64,000 nucleotides of DNA from Tridacna crocea (GCA_943736015.1 OX031070.1:40974173-41038172), one strand, 5' to 3'; positions 20,661 through 32,580 are shown, counted from the stretch's first letter. A program made the numbers and translations. Notes: a model not told the origin generated them from the letters alone.

Positions 20661-21107
20661 GACAATGAATTTTACACACGGTGGGTTGATAGAAGCTTAT
20701 AAACAAGGAAGGACAAACCTGTAGACTGATGAGCTTTATCATGTTCACGCTGTCAGAGACACAAAAACTTGAATAAAACACAAATAAAGTAGCTAAGATG
20801 ATCTAAAGTTATCATAATAAACTGTCTGACTCAGTTCAGAATGGCGGAGTTTTATACTTAGAGGTGAAAGTCGGATCACAAATAATGTTATACAGTAAAC
20901 ACTAAGTTAGATGAATATAAGTCATGCTCTGGAAAAAGAGGGCTTAATGCATTCTGCAAACAGTATCGGCCCATGTCAGCCTGCGCGGACTGCACAGGCA
21001 GATATGAGCCGATACTGTTTGCCATTTGTAAATTCTATATATGTCCAATGAGTATATTCTACCCTCCCGATTTAGTCGATTTATAGACTGAAGAATTTAA
21101 TACTTCC

Positions 21108-21334
21108 TTAACCTTTCCCAAACGACGAAGTTTGGTCTCTTCCAAACCGAAAGAGTTTGCAGACGGCAATTTTAGATTTTGAGAAAATGGCAGAAAATTC
21201 TCAAAAAGGGTAGAAAACACCGTGGGAAAAGGAGAAATTGCTCGTTACGAGCAATTTCTCCTTTTCCCACAGTGTTTTCAAAAGACTTTTACTGCAGACA
21301 CGTAAAAACCAGGGCTTGCTTGGGAAAGGGTTAG
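21108..21334 (-). mobile_element. TTAA palindromic element, GCTCG-apex subfamily
   Basis: TTAA at 21108-21111. Core 21213-21279 around T21246 with apex GCTCGT-T-ACGAGC and one arm mismatch (CACCGTG against CACAGTG). Confidence 0.8.
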
Positions 21335-21907
21335 TTATGCTGCGACTCGCTTGTTACAATGCATCACTGCGTTACTTTTGGTCAATTATCTGCATGTCTT
21401 ACGATGCATCACGGCGTTACTATTGGTCAATTATCTGCATGTCTCAGGACCACCCGACCTGAGGATTCAGTCATTTATCAGAAAAATGGGATATTATTGA
21501 TAAAAAAAAAATGGCGATGACTTGCATGGTAAAATTCACCAGGGAGACGCATTAAGCTCCATTTTGTCAGGACATGGTTTATACATCTGTAGGGCTTGAA
21601 GCCTTATGTATTCTTTTCCTTTTTCGGCGAAGCTGAATACCTTGACCTTTGACCTTCTTCTCTACATTTTCGAATGAATAAATAAAACTTTGTCATTGGT
21701 GAAAAACGTGGACGTGTTTATACCGAGGTTCCCAGGGGACATATTTTCTGATATATACACTGTCTACCATTTTTGAATGTATTGAATATTGTCGTGTAAA
21801 CCCTTTATCCCTTTTTTTTTCAATTTTTTTTTTTGCTCTGAGAAACTGAAAACACACGACAGTAAAAAGAAATGAAAATGGTACAAATTGTAGTTTTCTT
21901 ATATGGT

Positions 21908-22005
21908 ACAACACAGTATGGGAAAATGGAGAAAATGTTTGTACTAGGAATTTTCTTTTTTTAACAAGACTTCACCTCAGGACTCGTTAAAACTCGGGAT
22001 AGAGT
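21908..22005 (+). repeat. Decayed TTAA palindromic element
   Basis: ATGGGAAAATGGAGAAAATG and the TTCACCTCAGGACTCGTTAAA flank are recognisable; most of the right half is gone. Confidence 0.4.
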
Positions 22006-22014
22006 AACAAAGGT

Positions 22015-22243
22015 TTAGCCCATTACCACACAATCCCTACTTTTGACGCCCCTGAGAAAGAAGCCTTTGGAAAACATTGTGGGAAAAGGAGAAAATGCTG
22101 GTGACCAGCATTTTCTCCTTTTCCCACAATGTTTTCTGCTCTTCACAAAACAAATTTCAAATTTTCAGTCACCTTTATTTTGTCGTCTGCAAATGCTTTC
22201 AATTTGGACCGGTCTAAAATTTTGTCGTTTGGTAATGAGTTAA
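22015..22243 (+). mobile_element. TTAA palindromic element, complete, perfect core
   Basis: TTAG/TTAA ends. Core 22070-22136 is a perfect 33-nt inverted repeat around G22103. Confidence 0.85.
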
Positions 22244-22507
22244 ACTGGTAAGTGCCAGTTTGTACCAATTTTGCTGACAATGCAGATCAAGACAGGGAAA
22301 ACAGTCTGGTCTTGGGTCTACACTGTCTGATACAATAAATTGTTTTCCAGTTAAAAACAAAAACAAAAACTTTGATAATGCAATATTATACAGCTCGACC
22401 ACACACTCAATATACCTATTGCGAAGATCTAGATCAGACCAAACACAACGCTACAAAACAGTTGGTTTTAACACGTGCATTGCTAAGCGTGACTCACACT
22501 TTTTGTC

Positions 22508-22570
22508 GACAGTGTAGATCAAGATCAGACTGCACAGAAAGTGCAGTCTGATCTTGAATCCACACTGTCC
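22508..22570. repeat. Hairpin, GACAGTGTAGATCAAGATCAG family
   Basis: Arms of about 29 nt pair around a short loop. Other copies: 35147-35210 and 61165-61227. Confidence 0.8.
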
Positions 22571-22708
22571 GATATGGAGATATTTATCCTTCAAAAATAC
22601 AATTGAAATAGTTAAATTTTGGCTTTTACCATTTTGCTCGAGATTTTCATTTCGCTTGTATAGGAGTTGAAGAGTTAGTCCTTTACCCCATAAGGCATTT
22701 CTGTAGTA

Positions 22709-23072
22709 CAGGGTGGTCCAATAAAATGTAAACAGTTTTGTAGGCTTGTCATTTCCAGGAAAATTCACATTCCTTTCTGAATTTCAGGTAAGTTGTAGCT
22801 GAGACATTAGATTTTTGTTTCAAGCAACAATGGATCGAGCAACTCGATATTTGGTGCAGGAGAGGATAAAGATCGTGGAGGCCTATTTTGCGACTAAGTC
22901 ACTCATTCAAACACAGAGACAATTTCGTAGAGATTTACCTGGCAGAAATGCTCCAACCAGAGCCTCTATTCTGCGCCCTTTGAATAAATTTAGGGAAAAT
23001 GGAAGTGTTCAAGATAAAAGAATAAAGGTCACAGTGGACGACCGAGGTCTGCTAGGACTGACCCCAACATCG
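22709..23072 (+). pseudogene. Truncated mariner-type transposon with transposase N-terminus
   Basis: CAGGGTGGTCCAATAAAATG follows a TA dinucleotide (22707-22708), as expected for a Tc1/mariner end. An ORF from 22830 opens with MDRATRYLVQERIKIVEAYF and continues with a helix-turn-helix-like stretch, reminiscent of the DUF4817-type DNA-binding N-terminus. It breaks off near 23070, where a different repeat begins. No catalytic DDE region follows. It is a dead fragment; the family name is tentative. Confidence 0.6.
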
Positions 23073-23545
23073 AATAGTGGTTCTGGTTGGAGCAATACCG
23101 ATTTTCATGTTCTTGTTGCCTAGGTTAATCGCGCTTGCCTTACAACCAGATGGAAATTGAAGTAGTATTGTAATGCGCTGGTATACAGGAGGGGTACGCC
23201 ACGGGGAATGACGGAAAAGAACTGCACTTGATTTTGATAAAGCTCAACCCAGAAAGGGTCACTGCGCCACTCGTGAAAATATTACCGATGGTGTCCACTC
23301 GATAAAATAAATTTCGATCTTTCACCGATAAAAATACCCTCTATTTATTTCATGCTTTCCTACCTTGTTGCCTAGGCAAATTGTGCGTGTCTCACAACCA
23401 GATTGAAATATGACGTCAATTACCTTATATTTCTCGCGCTTGACGTAATATGGTAATGCGTTGCTATGCAGAAGGGGTACGCCACTGGGAATAAAGAAAA
23501 AAGAACTGCACTGGATTTTGATAAAGCTCCTCCTAGAAAGGGTTA
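23070..23545 (-). repeat. Two consecutive GTAAGATCGAAAAATATTTTC-family repeats
   Basis: Copies at about 23070-23275 and 23340-23545, both inverted relative to 10700-11062. They are separated by half of a GGTGAAAGATCG palindrome (23277-23340). Confidence 0.65.
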
Positions 23546-23561
23546 AAAGCATGAAATAAAT

Positions 23562-23698
23562 AGAATATTTGGTTTTTTCGGTGAAAGGTCGAAGTTTATT
23601 TCATCTCGTGAACACCATCGGTAATATTACCGATGGTATCCACTCGATAAAATAAATTTCGATCTTTCACCGAAAAAAAAAACAACAAATACCCTCTA
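23562..23698. repeat. Palindrome, GGTGAAAGATCG family
   Basis: Arms TTTTTTCGGTGAAAG.TCG pair with their inverse around CACCATCGGTAATATTACCGATGGT. Confidence 0.75.
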
Positions 23699-23898
23699 TA
23701 TTTTAGTCGAGATTTTACAGAATGATAAGTAATAATGCCATGACTTGCTTGGCACCATGTAGCACGGAGAAACATAAGCCCCTCTTTTGCCAGAGTATGA
23801 ATCATACACAAATTCATTTTAAAACATTGAACAAAAAAGAAAATTCATGCCATGGGCATTTTTCCCTTTACACAGGATGTTTTCAATTCACCGTCTTT

Positions 23899-24120
23899 TT
23901 AACAAACTACAAAAGTTTAGGTTTGTCCAGATCGAAAGCATTTGCAGACGACAAAATGAAATTGACTGAAAATTTGAAATTTGTTTTGTGAAGGGTAGAA
24001 AACATGTTGGGAAAAAGGAGAAAATGCTGGTTACTAGCATTTTCTCCTTTTCCCACAATGTTTTCTACGGGCTTCTTTCTCAGGGTCGTCAAAAGTAGGG
24101 ATTGTGTGGTAATGGATTAA
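23899..24120 (-). mobile_element. TTAA palindromic element
   Basis: TTAA at both ends. Core 23998-24065 with T apex; small indels in the left arm. Confidence 0.8.
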
Positions 24121-24671
24121 TTCAAATATGAAAAATGTCGATTGCATTTAGTAACGTAACAACCCACGTACAAAAATGAAAAACTACGAGTATAACGGAT
24201 ATTATTATAACAGATAAAATGTATTTCTTTTTATGACGAGAAAAACAACAAACGGTGTATTAAATTGCTCCATAAAGCTGGATTTCCCCAGAGTATCTCG
24301 AAATTTTAAGAAATTTCAGAACTTTTCAAACAGAAAAGAACTATAAATGTGAAATGACGTTCTTTCAGAATCAATAATAAGTACTTTGCAAATTATTTTC
24401 ATCATTTTCCTCCTGGGAGCAACCGTTTTATATACAAAACAATAAAAGAAAAAGTAGTGGGCTTCAAGCAATTGGTTCGTTTCTTCAAATTATATATAAC
24501 ATGAATAGGTAGAATTATACTAAACTGGAAAGACAGCCATGCAGACAGACGGACGGACAAACAGACGGACGGAAAGACAAACGGATAGACATACAGATTG
24601 AAAAAAAAAAAAACATTAGAGATATATTACTGTTTCAGCCCACCCCTCCCCATATTCGATCCTAATTTCTG

Positions 24672-24901
24672 TTGAACCCATTTCCACACAATCCCTACTT
24701 TTGACGACCCTGAGACAGAAGCCTTTAGAAAACATAGGGGGAAAAGGAGAAAATGCTGGTAACCAGCATTTTCTCCTTTTCCCACAATGTTTTCTACCCA
24801 ATCATTAAACAATTGCACCCTTTGAGCCACACTGAAATTGTCATGTGCGAATGCTTTCAATTTTAACGGGGCTAAAATTTTGAGGTCTGGTAAAGAGTTA
24901 A
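24672..24901 (+). mobile_element. TTAA palindromic element
   Basis: TTGA/TTAA ends. Core 24728-24794 with A apex. The right flank belongs to the GAGCCACACTGAAATTGTC subfamily. Confidence 0.8.
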
Positions 24902-25261
24902 GATAAGGGTTTTAGTCTGACATAATTAGTTTTGTTCTCCTTTCCTGGAATTATTGCACGTTAATTAATTACTGAAGCACTTCAAGTCAGTTATTTTGGC
25001 AAGTTTTTACATCAATAAAGGCTTGTGTAATTTTTAAAATTACATGTATTTGAGTTGTGTCTGGCAAAACGGGTTTTGATGTATCTTAATGTATGATAGC
25101 AGGACAGTCATTGCATAATTATCGATCCATAAAAATCATGAGATAAGATGGTCCTCTGACATGCAAAAAATTGAGAAAATAGCACAAAGTATTGATCTAT
25201 TTCAGTGTTCAGCAGGCTCCGCTCGTAGACACTGACAGTTCTCTTTGCAGATGTATTAAAT

Positions 25262-25352
25262 AGAGTTTATTTCATCAGCATGTGGTTAATATGGGGAAAT
25301 ATTTGCCTCAAAAGGGAAAGGTCCGCGAAAATAACTCGTTATTTCCCACAAT
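25262..25352. repeat. Half of the AAATATTTGCCTCAAAAGGG palindrome
   Basis: One arm of the family whose full palindrome is at 37044-37180. It runs into a right-half remnant of the TTAA palindromic element at about 25345-25470. Confidence 0.55.
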
Positions 25353-25742
25353 TTCTTCTTATCCCATAACATTTTTTTTTTATTTTTGAGTCACATTACT
25401 TTTTTTCGTCTGCAAGTGCTTCCAATTTGGACCAATCTAAGATTCTGTTGTTTGGTAAAGGGTAAACACATTACCAAATTTATCCTCTGTGAAAAGCTTG
25501 CTATAATGCATCTGCAAAAAGTTTCGAGCCAGTTGAGCCTGCGCATTCTATGATTGGCTAAAACCTTTTGCATTTGGTCAATTTTCTGCACGTCCAAGGA
25601 CCATTCAACCTCATGACTCAGTTTTTTGTAAGACAAAATGAATTTAATTGATCTATATGGAGTTAGAAGATGACTTGCATTGAAAGCCATTTTTACAGAC
25701 CCTAGCCCATTTGCCAGTTCCATTTCCCTGAACCTTTCTTTT

Positions 25743-26122
25743 TTAAGGTAAGACCTGTGTAATGGAAAACAGCTATTTCCACTGAAATATCATCCTGCAA
25801 AATTAGCTATAATTAGAAATGAGTGTTATTGAACTAGTTTAACCGATTCATTTTTTCCCCATTTTTTCCTTCTTTGAATTATCATTTATAAATCTAAAAC
25901 CATTATTTTCTCAATTCAAAAAGAGATAATAATTACCTCCCTTTTCAGAAAACTAACAAAGTATCAAAAAATAATTTTAAGATAGACATAAACAGAATTC
26001 TGCTCCGTTAAAAATGTGCAAAAATATTATTTCTGCATAAATCCTTATTTATCCTTATTTATCAACCATTAGAATTTTTGTCCCATGTTCACCGGAAATG
26101 CATTACACAGGTCTTACCTTAA
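25743..26122. mobile_element. TTAA-flanked MITE with 22-bp perfect TIRs
   Basis: It starts TTAAGGTAAGACCTGTGTAA and ends with the exact inverse. It is 380 bp long, non-coding, and unrelated in its interior to the palindromic family. Copies: 28757-29134 and an inverted one ending at 42202; another fragment at 42670-42775. Confidence 0.85.
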
Positions 26123-26332
26123 TTAGTTTTCGATTTGTGTGCTTTCCAGGGCCAATATGAGTAAAAATACTCGGCCCCAGATATAGCATATTCAAAATAC
26201 CATTCAAGGATAATGGACTAAGTGTCAAAGTTGGAAAGAAATGAAGATAAATCTAGCGTCAAGTTTAAGACAGAAAATAGAGAATGCAATCCATCACTTA
26301 AAAAGACGGACTTTGTTCTTGACAAATATCTC

Positions 26333-26561
26333 TTAACCCATTACCACACAATCCCTACTTTTGACGACCCTGAGAAAGAAGCCTTTAGAAAACATTGTGG
26401 GAAAAGGAGAAAATGCTGATAACCAGCATTTTCTCCTTTTTCCCGCAATGTTTTCTACCCTCCCACAAAACAAATTTCAAATTTTCAGTCACTTTTTTTG
26501 CCGTCTGCAAATGCTTTCGATTTAGACAAATCGGGAATTTTGTCGTTTGATAATGAGTTAA
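26333..26561 (+). mobile_element. TTAA palindromic element
   Basis: Core 26388-26455 with A apex and a one-base insertion in the right arm. Its right TTAA (26558-26561) is also the left end of the next copy. Confidence 0.85.
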
Positions 26562-26778
26562 CTCTGTACCAGACGACAAAAACAAACACTTGCCACAAAC
26601 TAATGATATGCAGACGAAAGTTTTAGTGTAGTTCAAATGATGAAATTTGTCTTTGAGCGGGTAGAAAACATTGTGGGAAAAAGGAGAAAATGCTGTTTAC
26701 CAGCATTTTCTCCTTTTTCTCATAATGTTTTCAAAGGACCTCTTTCTCACAGCAGAAGATTGTGTGGTAAATGGCTTT
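26558..26778 (-). mobile_element. TTAA palindromic element, tail-to-tail with the previous copy
   Basis: It shares TTAA 26558-26561 with its neighbour. Core 26664-26732 with T apex. The interior is more diverged than in the neighbour. Confidence 0.8.
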
Positions 26779-26787
26779 AAACACTTA

Positions 26788-27080
26788 ACATAATCCCATA
26801 GTTAACGACCTCAAAGAAGAAAGGCTTTTTAAAAAATGTGTGCAGTTAAGAAAATCGTCGGTTTACTTCAAAAACCTCGTAACTACAGCTTGAAACAAGC
26901 TGTAGTTACGAACTTTTTGTGGTAAACCGACGGAATGCTGATAACCAACCTTTTTTAATCTCTCTATCGCATGTTTTCTACCCAATATAAGCGAATGTCA
27001 TCATTTCAGCAACATTTTATTTGTCGTCTGCGAAGGCTTTCAGTTTGGACGAGTCTAAAATTATATCGTCTGCTAAAGAA
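26788..27080 (+). mobile_element. TTAA-type element carrying a foreign palindrome
   Basis: The outer parts match the 230-bp family (ATAATCCCATAGTTAACGACC at left, TTTGTCGTCTGCGAAGGCTTTC at right). The usual core is replaced or split by a different hairpin at 26856-26932 (arms CGTCGGTTTAC... of about 36 nt). The same hairpin occurs at 34902-34979. Confidence 0.7.
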
Positions 27081-28227
27081 TTTGGTCAATTCCTCCTGTA
27101 AATGAAGTTGTAGCAGAAGACTACAGATTTTGTTTTACATTGGCTAGCCTTTGAATTTAATTTTTATGACAGAGAACTGCACACTTTCGAGACGACACAT
27201 CTTCGCAAGCCAAGGCTGACGATTCACTACGCTACTCTACCCTTGGCGGATCGAGCTTGATTTTTACATTCCCCGAAACGTTTTTTCATTGGATGCAGCC
27301 AGCTCTAACTGCAACGAATGAAATCGCTCGTAGCATTTCATCTTTGATAAAAATAGAATAAGGTCGCGACCTTTCGAATAAAAGGTAAACATGGAAACCC
27401 ACGTGGATGTCTGCTTACGTATCGCTTTATGTTCAATAATTGTATTCGCAAAAGATTTGTTAAACGATGTGTCATTTGGTTTTCAGAAATATGATGTAAA
27501 GGGGGATAATAACCAGCATCCAATAGAGGTCGCATCACAGGAATCTTGAAATCGGGCTCAATCAGCCAAGGTAAGATCCACGTAATGATCGTAACCTTGG
27601 CTCGCGAAGGTGGAGACGACAATATCTTCTAAGAACTTTCATGCAGGATACCATATGGTTACACAAATGAACTAAACAAAACTTTTGTTAAAATCTATCA
27701 AAGCCGTGCGCACAAGATTAAATATCGATTAAACATGTTTTCTCTATCCAGTTTCTAAATGAAAACTAATACCATTTATTCACGACTGGCAACTTTGAAA
27801 ATTAAGAAGCTTGTCAAAGGCGTATTAATTTGTTCAAGCGAGAAAGATTTCTTCCGATTAATTTCATTTTCATTCACTGATACTCGCGATAAAAGACTTT
27901 TCTGTATGGAGTTTAACGAAAAGACACGTTTCTATTTATATCACAGAGAATAAATAACTGGTTGCATTTAATTTAGTTCCTCCATAACTGTGACCAATTA
28001 ATGCTTCGTTGTGCTGTACGGGTGAACATTGGCAAAGACCAAGTTGAGATACCACTAAAGTTTATGCAGCCCTGGATAATTTCCAGAGACGAGAGAAATA
28101 TGCACGGCGAACTTTTCATAATAATTATAAGCGTCTTTATTTTCAGCCAAAAGAACTAACCACATTTATTTAGCCACTGGCTGCTTTCCCAGGTGCGGAA
28201 GTCCAAGACAGTCATGAATCCTGTAGC

Positions 28228-28457
28228 GTAACTCTTTACCAAATGACAAATTGGTAGACCGGTCCAAATTGAGAGCATTTGCAGACAAAATAGTTGTGAA
28301 TAAAAGATTGAAATTTGATTTTGGAAGCATGGAAAACATTTTGGGAAAAGGAGAAAATGCTGGTTACCAGCATTTTCTCCTCTTCCCACAATGTTTTCAA
28401 AAGGCTTTTTTTCCTCGGGGTTCTTAAAAGTCGGGATTGTGTGATAACGAGTAAAGA
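28228..28457 (-). mobile_element. TTAA palindromic element
   Basis: Core 28332-28398 with T apex and two arm mismatches. The terminal TTAA has decayed to GTAA/GTAA. Confidence 0.75.
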
Positions 28458-28552
28458 TTGGTACCTGGAGTATCTACAGTACTCACCCATAAGGGCTATA
28501 ATGTTATTTACTGCTTCATTATGTAAAATCACAAAACCGTTTGGCAACGAAT

Positions 28553-28735
28553 TTAACCCTTTACCACTCAATCCCTGTTGTAATGACGCGAAGAAGGAGT
28601 ACTGACGAAAACATCGTGGGAAAAGGAGAAATTAAAGGTAACCAGCAGGTTTACCAAAATACTGGTTACCATCATTTCCTTCTTTTACCTACAAAGTTTA
28701 CTACGTATTCAAGAATAGATACTACGACATGAAGG
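28553..28735 (+). mobile_element. Diverged TTAA palindromic element
   Basis: TTTAACCCTTTACCACTCAATCCC and GAAAACATCGTGGGAAAAGG are clear; the apex has been rearranged (GGTAACCAGCAGGTTTACC). Confidence 0.6.
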
Positions 28736-28756
28736 AAAACAAATAAATTGTCATCC

Positions 28757-29134
28757 TTAAATTCCTAGTGGACCCATAATAGAAAACAGCTTTTTCCACT
28801 ATACATATTACTAGTATTATCCTACAAAATTTGCTAAGATTAAAAATGAGTATTATTGTACTACTTTAACAAGCCACTTTTTCCTTTTTGTCCTTCCTGG
28901 AATTATCATTTATAAATCTAAAACCACTATATTCTCATTACAAAGAGATGTGATAATTACCTCCCTTTTCTGGAAACTGACAAAGAAATAATTTGAAGAT
29001 AGACATCAAATGAATTTCTTTTCGGTTAAAGATCTGCAAAAAATAGTATATCTGTATAAATCCGTATAATTTATCAACTTTCAAGAAAATTTATGCCATG
29101 CTGCACTAGAAGTATTACGGGTCCACTACCTTAA
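28757..29134. mobile_element. TTAA-flanked MITE, second copy
   Basis: Ends TTAA..CCTAGTGGACCC and GGGTCCACTACCTTAA. The interior aligns with 25743-26122 (CAAAATTTGCTAAGATTA, AATTATCATTTATAAATCTA). 378 bp. Confidence 0.8.
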
Positions 29135-29295
29135 ATGAGGACAAGTGTAAAATTTTCAATGTGACAGAGGAACTAAATCTTGACATTACAAATCATCTTT
29201 TTGTGTAACAAGTACAGAAAATGATTCTTGACAATCTACCTGTCTGTCGGTGTTGTGGGAGGATATCAACCTTTTGCAAATTCGGATGCCGTCGC

Positions 29296-29531
29296 TTAAC
29301 TCATTACTAAACGACAATATTTTAGACTTGTCCAAATCGAAAGCACTTGCAGGCGACAAAATATATAAAAGTGACAGAAAATTTGAATTTTGTTTTTTGT
29401 GAAAGGGTAGAAAACATTGTGGGAAAAGGAGAAAATGCTGGTCACCACCATTTTCTCCTTTTCCCACAATGTTTTCTAAAGGCTTCTTTCTCTGCGTCGT
29501 CAAAAGTAGGGATTGTGTGGTAATGGGTTAA
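29296..29531 (-). mobile_element. TTAA palindromic element
   Basis: TTAA at both ends. Core 29410-29476 with C apex and one arm mismatch (CCACCA for CCAGCA). Confidence 0.85.
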
Positions 29532-30074
29532 GGCACTTTTTGATACAATTGTTCAAATTTAACAACTGTTCGAGATAGGTATGCGAGTTACCTTTCTTCA
29601 ATGCTAAAACTGCCCTTAGAAATAATTGCAGGTAAATTTTAATACAAAAATAATATATTATGTTACGATAAGATTACTTGCCTCGGTTGGCTATAAAAAA
29701 CCACGTTGAATATTCTGTTATCCGATACTGAAGCCTCTTTCTGAAGTCACTGTTCGCGGACACCGCGCAAACTTTTTATCCACAAAAAGACAAGCAAGCA
29801 TACAGAATCTACTCGACAATTTACCTTGCTTCCAATCCAATACTAAAGCCCCCTTCTGAAATCTCTGCTCGAAGGGGACGGTACTATCTGTTTCTACATG
29901 GTCGACTCACTATTTAGATATTATAAACTACCCGACCTTGTCGGACCGTAGGAAATTGGTCCAATCGATTATCCAGTTAGTATTTTAACATTATTATCTT
30001 TTTTCCCCCATGGTTTTGCATTTCAGCGCATTTTGCCCATATCCTTGAGCCATGCTCTGGCAAATGGGGGATAT

Positions 30075-30420
30075 ATAGGATTTGACATGAGTTTGGTTTT
30101 TGAGATAAAAAAAATATTAAACGAGTCTACAAAAAAAAATGTTATTAAGCGTGCCATTGGCGAGGTTAATAACATTTTTTATGGACGAGTTTAATATTTT
30201 TTTACCTCAAAAACCAACAAGTATCAGATTCTTTTTATCACATTACTGTATAACAAGAATTATAGTCCAAAATGTGTTAAACCAGAGGCATTCATGTATC
30301 ATGTGTAGTGAAATTTACATGAAGCCTGTGCACTTACTTTAACAGGTACATTACGAACGAAAAATAGTTCCGAGGAAACTTGCATATATTGATTTTGTTT
30401 TGAGCCTACAAGTGATTAAA
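30075..30420 (+). repeat. Foldback repeat, copy of 41-412
   Basis: An inverted repeat at 30075-30145 and 30155-30230 is followed by the TGTAGTGAAATTTACATGAA section also seen at 180-230 in reverse. Confidence 0.7.
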
Positions 30421-30632
30421 TTAACAACTTTATCATGATTCAGAATTTTGACCATAAATTTCAATTAGGAACCTTGTTAGGAACCTTGGTCAGTAATGTT
30501 TTAGAATGAAGCGTATAATTACAGAGTGTTGACCAAATACGGCACTGTTTTCTTATCTCACACGTGTGTGAGACAAGAAAATTCGTGATGGCTCTATTAC
30601 TTTGAAAATAAGGAGAGTTATGCCATAATAAT

Positions 30633-31089
30633 GTTTATTTTATGCTTTCCGGTAGGATATCGAGAAATAGCAGTGAAAATATTTTTCGATCTTACACTGG
30701 TACCACCAGTGAAAAAACCGATTTTCACGTTCTTGTTGCCTAGGTAAATTGCGGGTGCCTAACAACCAGATGGGAAATATGACGTCATATACCTTACATT
30801 TCTCGCGCTTGACGTAATATTGTAATGTGTTGCTATGCGGAAGGGGTACGCCATGGGGAATAACGGAAAAGAACTGCACTGGATTTTGATAAAGCTCCTC
30901 ATAGAGAGGGTTAAAATCATGAAATAAATAGAATATTTGTATTTTTCGGTGAAAGATCGAAATTCATTTCATCTTGTGAACACCATCGGTAATATTTTCA
31001 CGAGTGGCGCAGCCACTCGTGAAAATATTACCGATGGTATTCACTCAATGAAATAAATTTCGATCTTTCACTGAAAAATACAAATATCC
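30633..31089 (-). repeat. Composite: GTAAGATCG repeat plus palindrome
   Basis: The body repeat (30633-30915) joins a complete palindrome (30931-31089) whose centre is CACGAGTGGCGCAGCCACTCGTG. This is the best-preserved copy of the composite arrangement. Confidence 0.75.
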
Positions 31090-31449
31090 TCTATATTTAT
31101 ACCAAGCAAGTCATCACATACAGTCAGACAACCAGATTATATAATGAAGTGGAATGGTCAGTTATTTACAAATAGCAAACACTGTTGATTCAGGTCAGCC
31201 TACTTGGACTTTCACATAGCATGACTCAACTACATGTGACAAAAATCGTCAAAACTTCCTTCTAACTTAATCACCAACGAAAGAGGCTGTAACAATCACA
31301 ACCGTTACACTGATCGATAAAAAGGTAATATTTCTGGGCAATCAAAAACAATTACAATAATTACATGGGTAATTTTCAATCATCGATAAGGTTTTCTACA
31401 GTATCGATCAGCATTAACTTTTCAATACAAAATAAGTAGATCTGTTAGC

Positions 31450-31765
31450 GTCTGTATTCACCAACAATTCTTAAAAACATTCTTTGTCTTATTCTTCAGA
31501 ATTTCGTCAGAATGAAAGTAAAAAATCTTCTGATTGGCTAAACCATTTGGTTTAGCCAATCAGAAGTTCTGTTACTTTCACTGTCATTCTTAAAAAGCAT
31601 TCCTAGTCTTATTCTTCAGAATTTCGTTAGAGTGAAAGTAAAAGAACTTCAGATTGGCTGAACCATTTGGTTTAGCCAATCAGAACTTCTGTTACTTTCA
31701 CTGTCAGAAAAGCTTGAAGAATAAGACAAAGAACGTTCTTAAGAATGGTTGGTCAATACGGGCCC
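31450..31765. mobile_element. MITE GGGCCCGTATTCACCAACCA with two inner palindromes
   Basis: The ends are inverted (31450-31500, 31715-31765). Two tandem inner palindromes, 31527-31566 and 31647-31686, each contain GATTGGCTAAACCATTTGGT and its inverse. Shorter relatives: 42858-43017, and one end only at 36739-36800. Confidence 0.8.
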
Positions 31766-32063
31766 AGATTTTTAAGTTTATAGATGGTCTCTGATAAGTT
31801 ATAATTCCCAGCTGGATGGATCTCCTTCCGTGGATTAATGGCAATTATTCAGACAGCAATCGTTCGTCTCTCATTGCCCATCATTGCATCTACAATGGTT
31901 TTGTGAGAAAGCAGCCAGTGGCTCGGGAAGTATACTGTGCACAATACTGGTAAGATTATCTTCAGGAAACATTGGATATGTCCACAGGTCCGCCGCAATA
32001 TAAACTGATATAATGTTAAAAAGGACAATCAACACCATACATTCAATCAATCATTCATTAATG

Positions 32064-32210
32064 GTAAACAGCATTTTCTCCTTTTCCCACAATATTTTAT
32101 ATCCCTTCCAAAGGAAATTACAATTCCTGAGCAACATTCATTTTGGCATCTGCAAACGCTTTTAATTTTGACGAGTTTACAATTTTGTCGTGTGATAGAG
32201 AGTTAACTCT
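32064..32210 (+). repeat. Right half of a TTAA palindromic element
   Basis: It begins at the apex (TGGTAAACAGCATTTTCTCC) and runs to the right end near 32205; the left half is missing. Confidence 0.6.
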
Positions 32211-32580
32211 TTATTACACAGCATCCTTTTCTCACAATGTTTGCTGTCGATCTCGTTACTATAACATCAATTAAATTTAGTCATTACTAAGTAAATTTAT
32301 AAAACTTTAAAATTGCTTTAGATGACGTTCAAAAACAAAGTGAACTGATATTTGGGCTGTAACCTAGACTGAACAAGAAAGTAGTCTTAAGGACAGCCAT
32401 AGTCCCCGCCGCTCCGGTCCCTGGTATGAATACGGATCAGACTGCAACTTCTTGCAAATCGTCTTCGTTATGGGCGTAAAAATATATAATTGTTTGGAAA
32501 ACGCTTTTAAGGTCGGATTTTAAAGAACAATAAAACCTAGCCATTTAACGCATGAGAGCCTATTGCTCCCTTGTCACAAT

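Noticed and set aside
22043..22243. Many 60-100-codon ORFs containing ENIVGKGENAGNQHFLLFPQCF-like text
   Set aside because: All are translations of the palindromic element. They recur in both orientations at every copy and are not genes.
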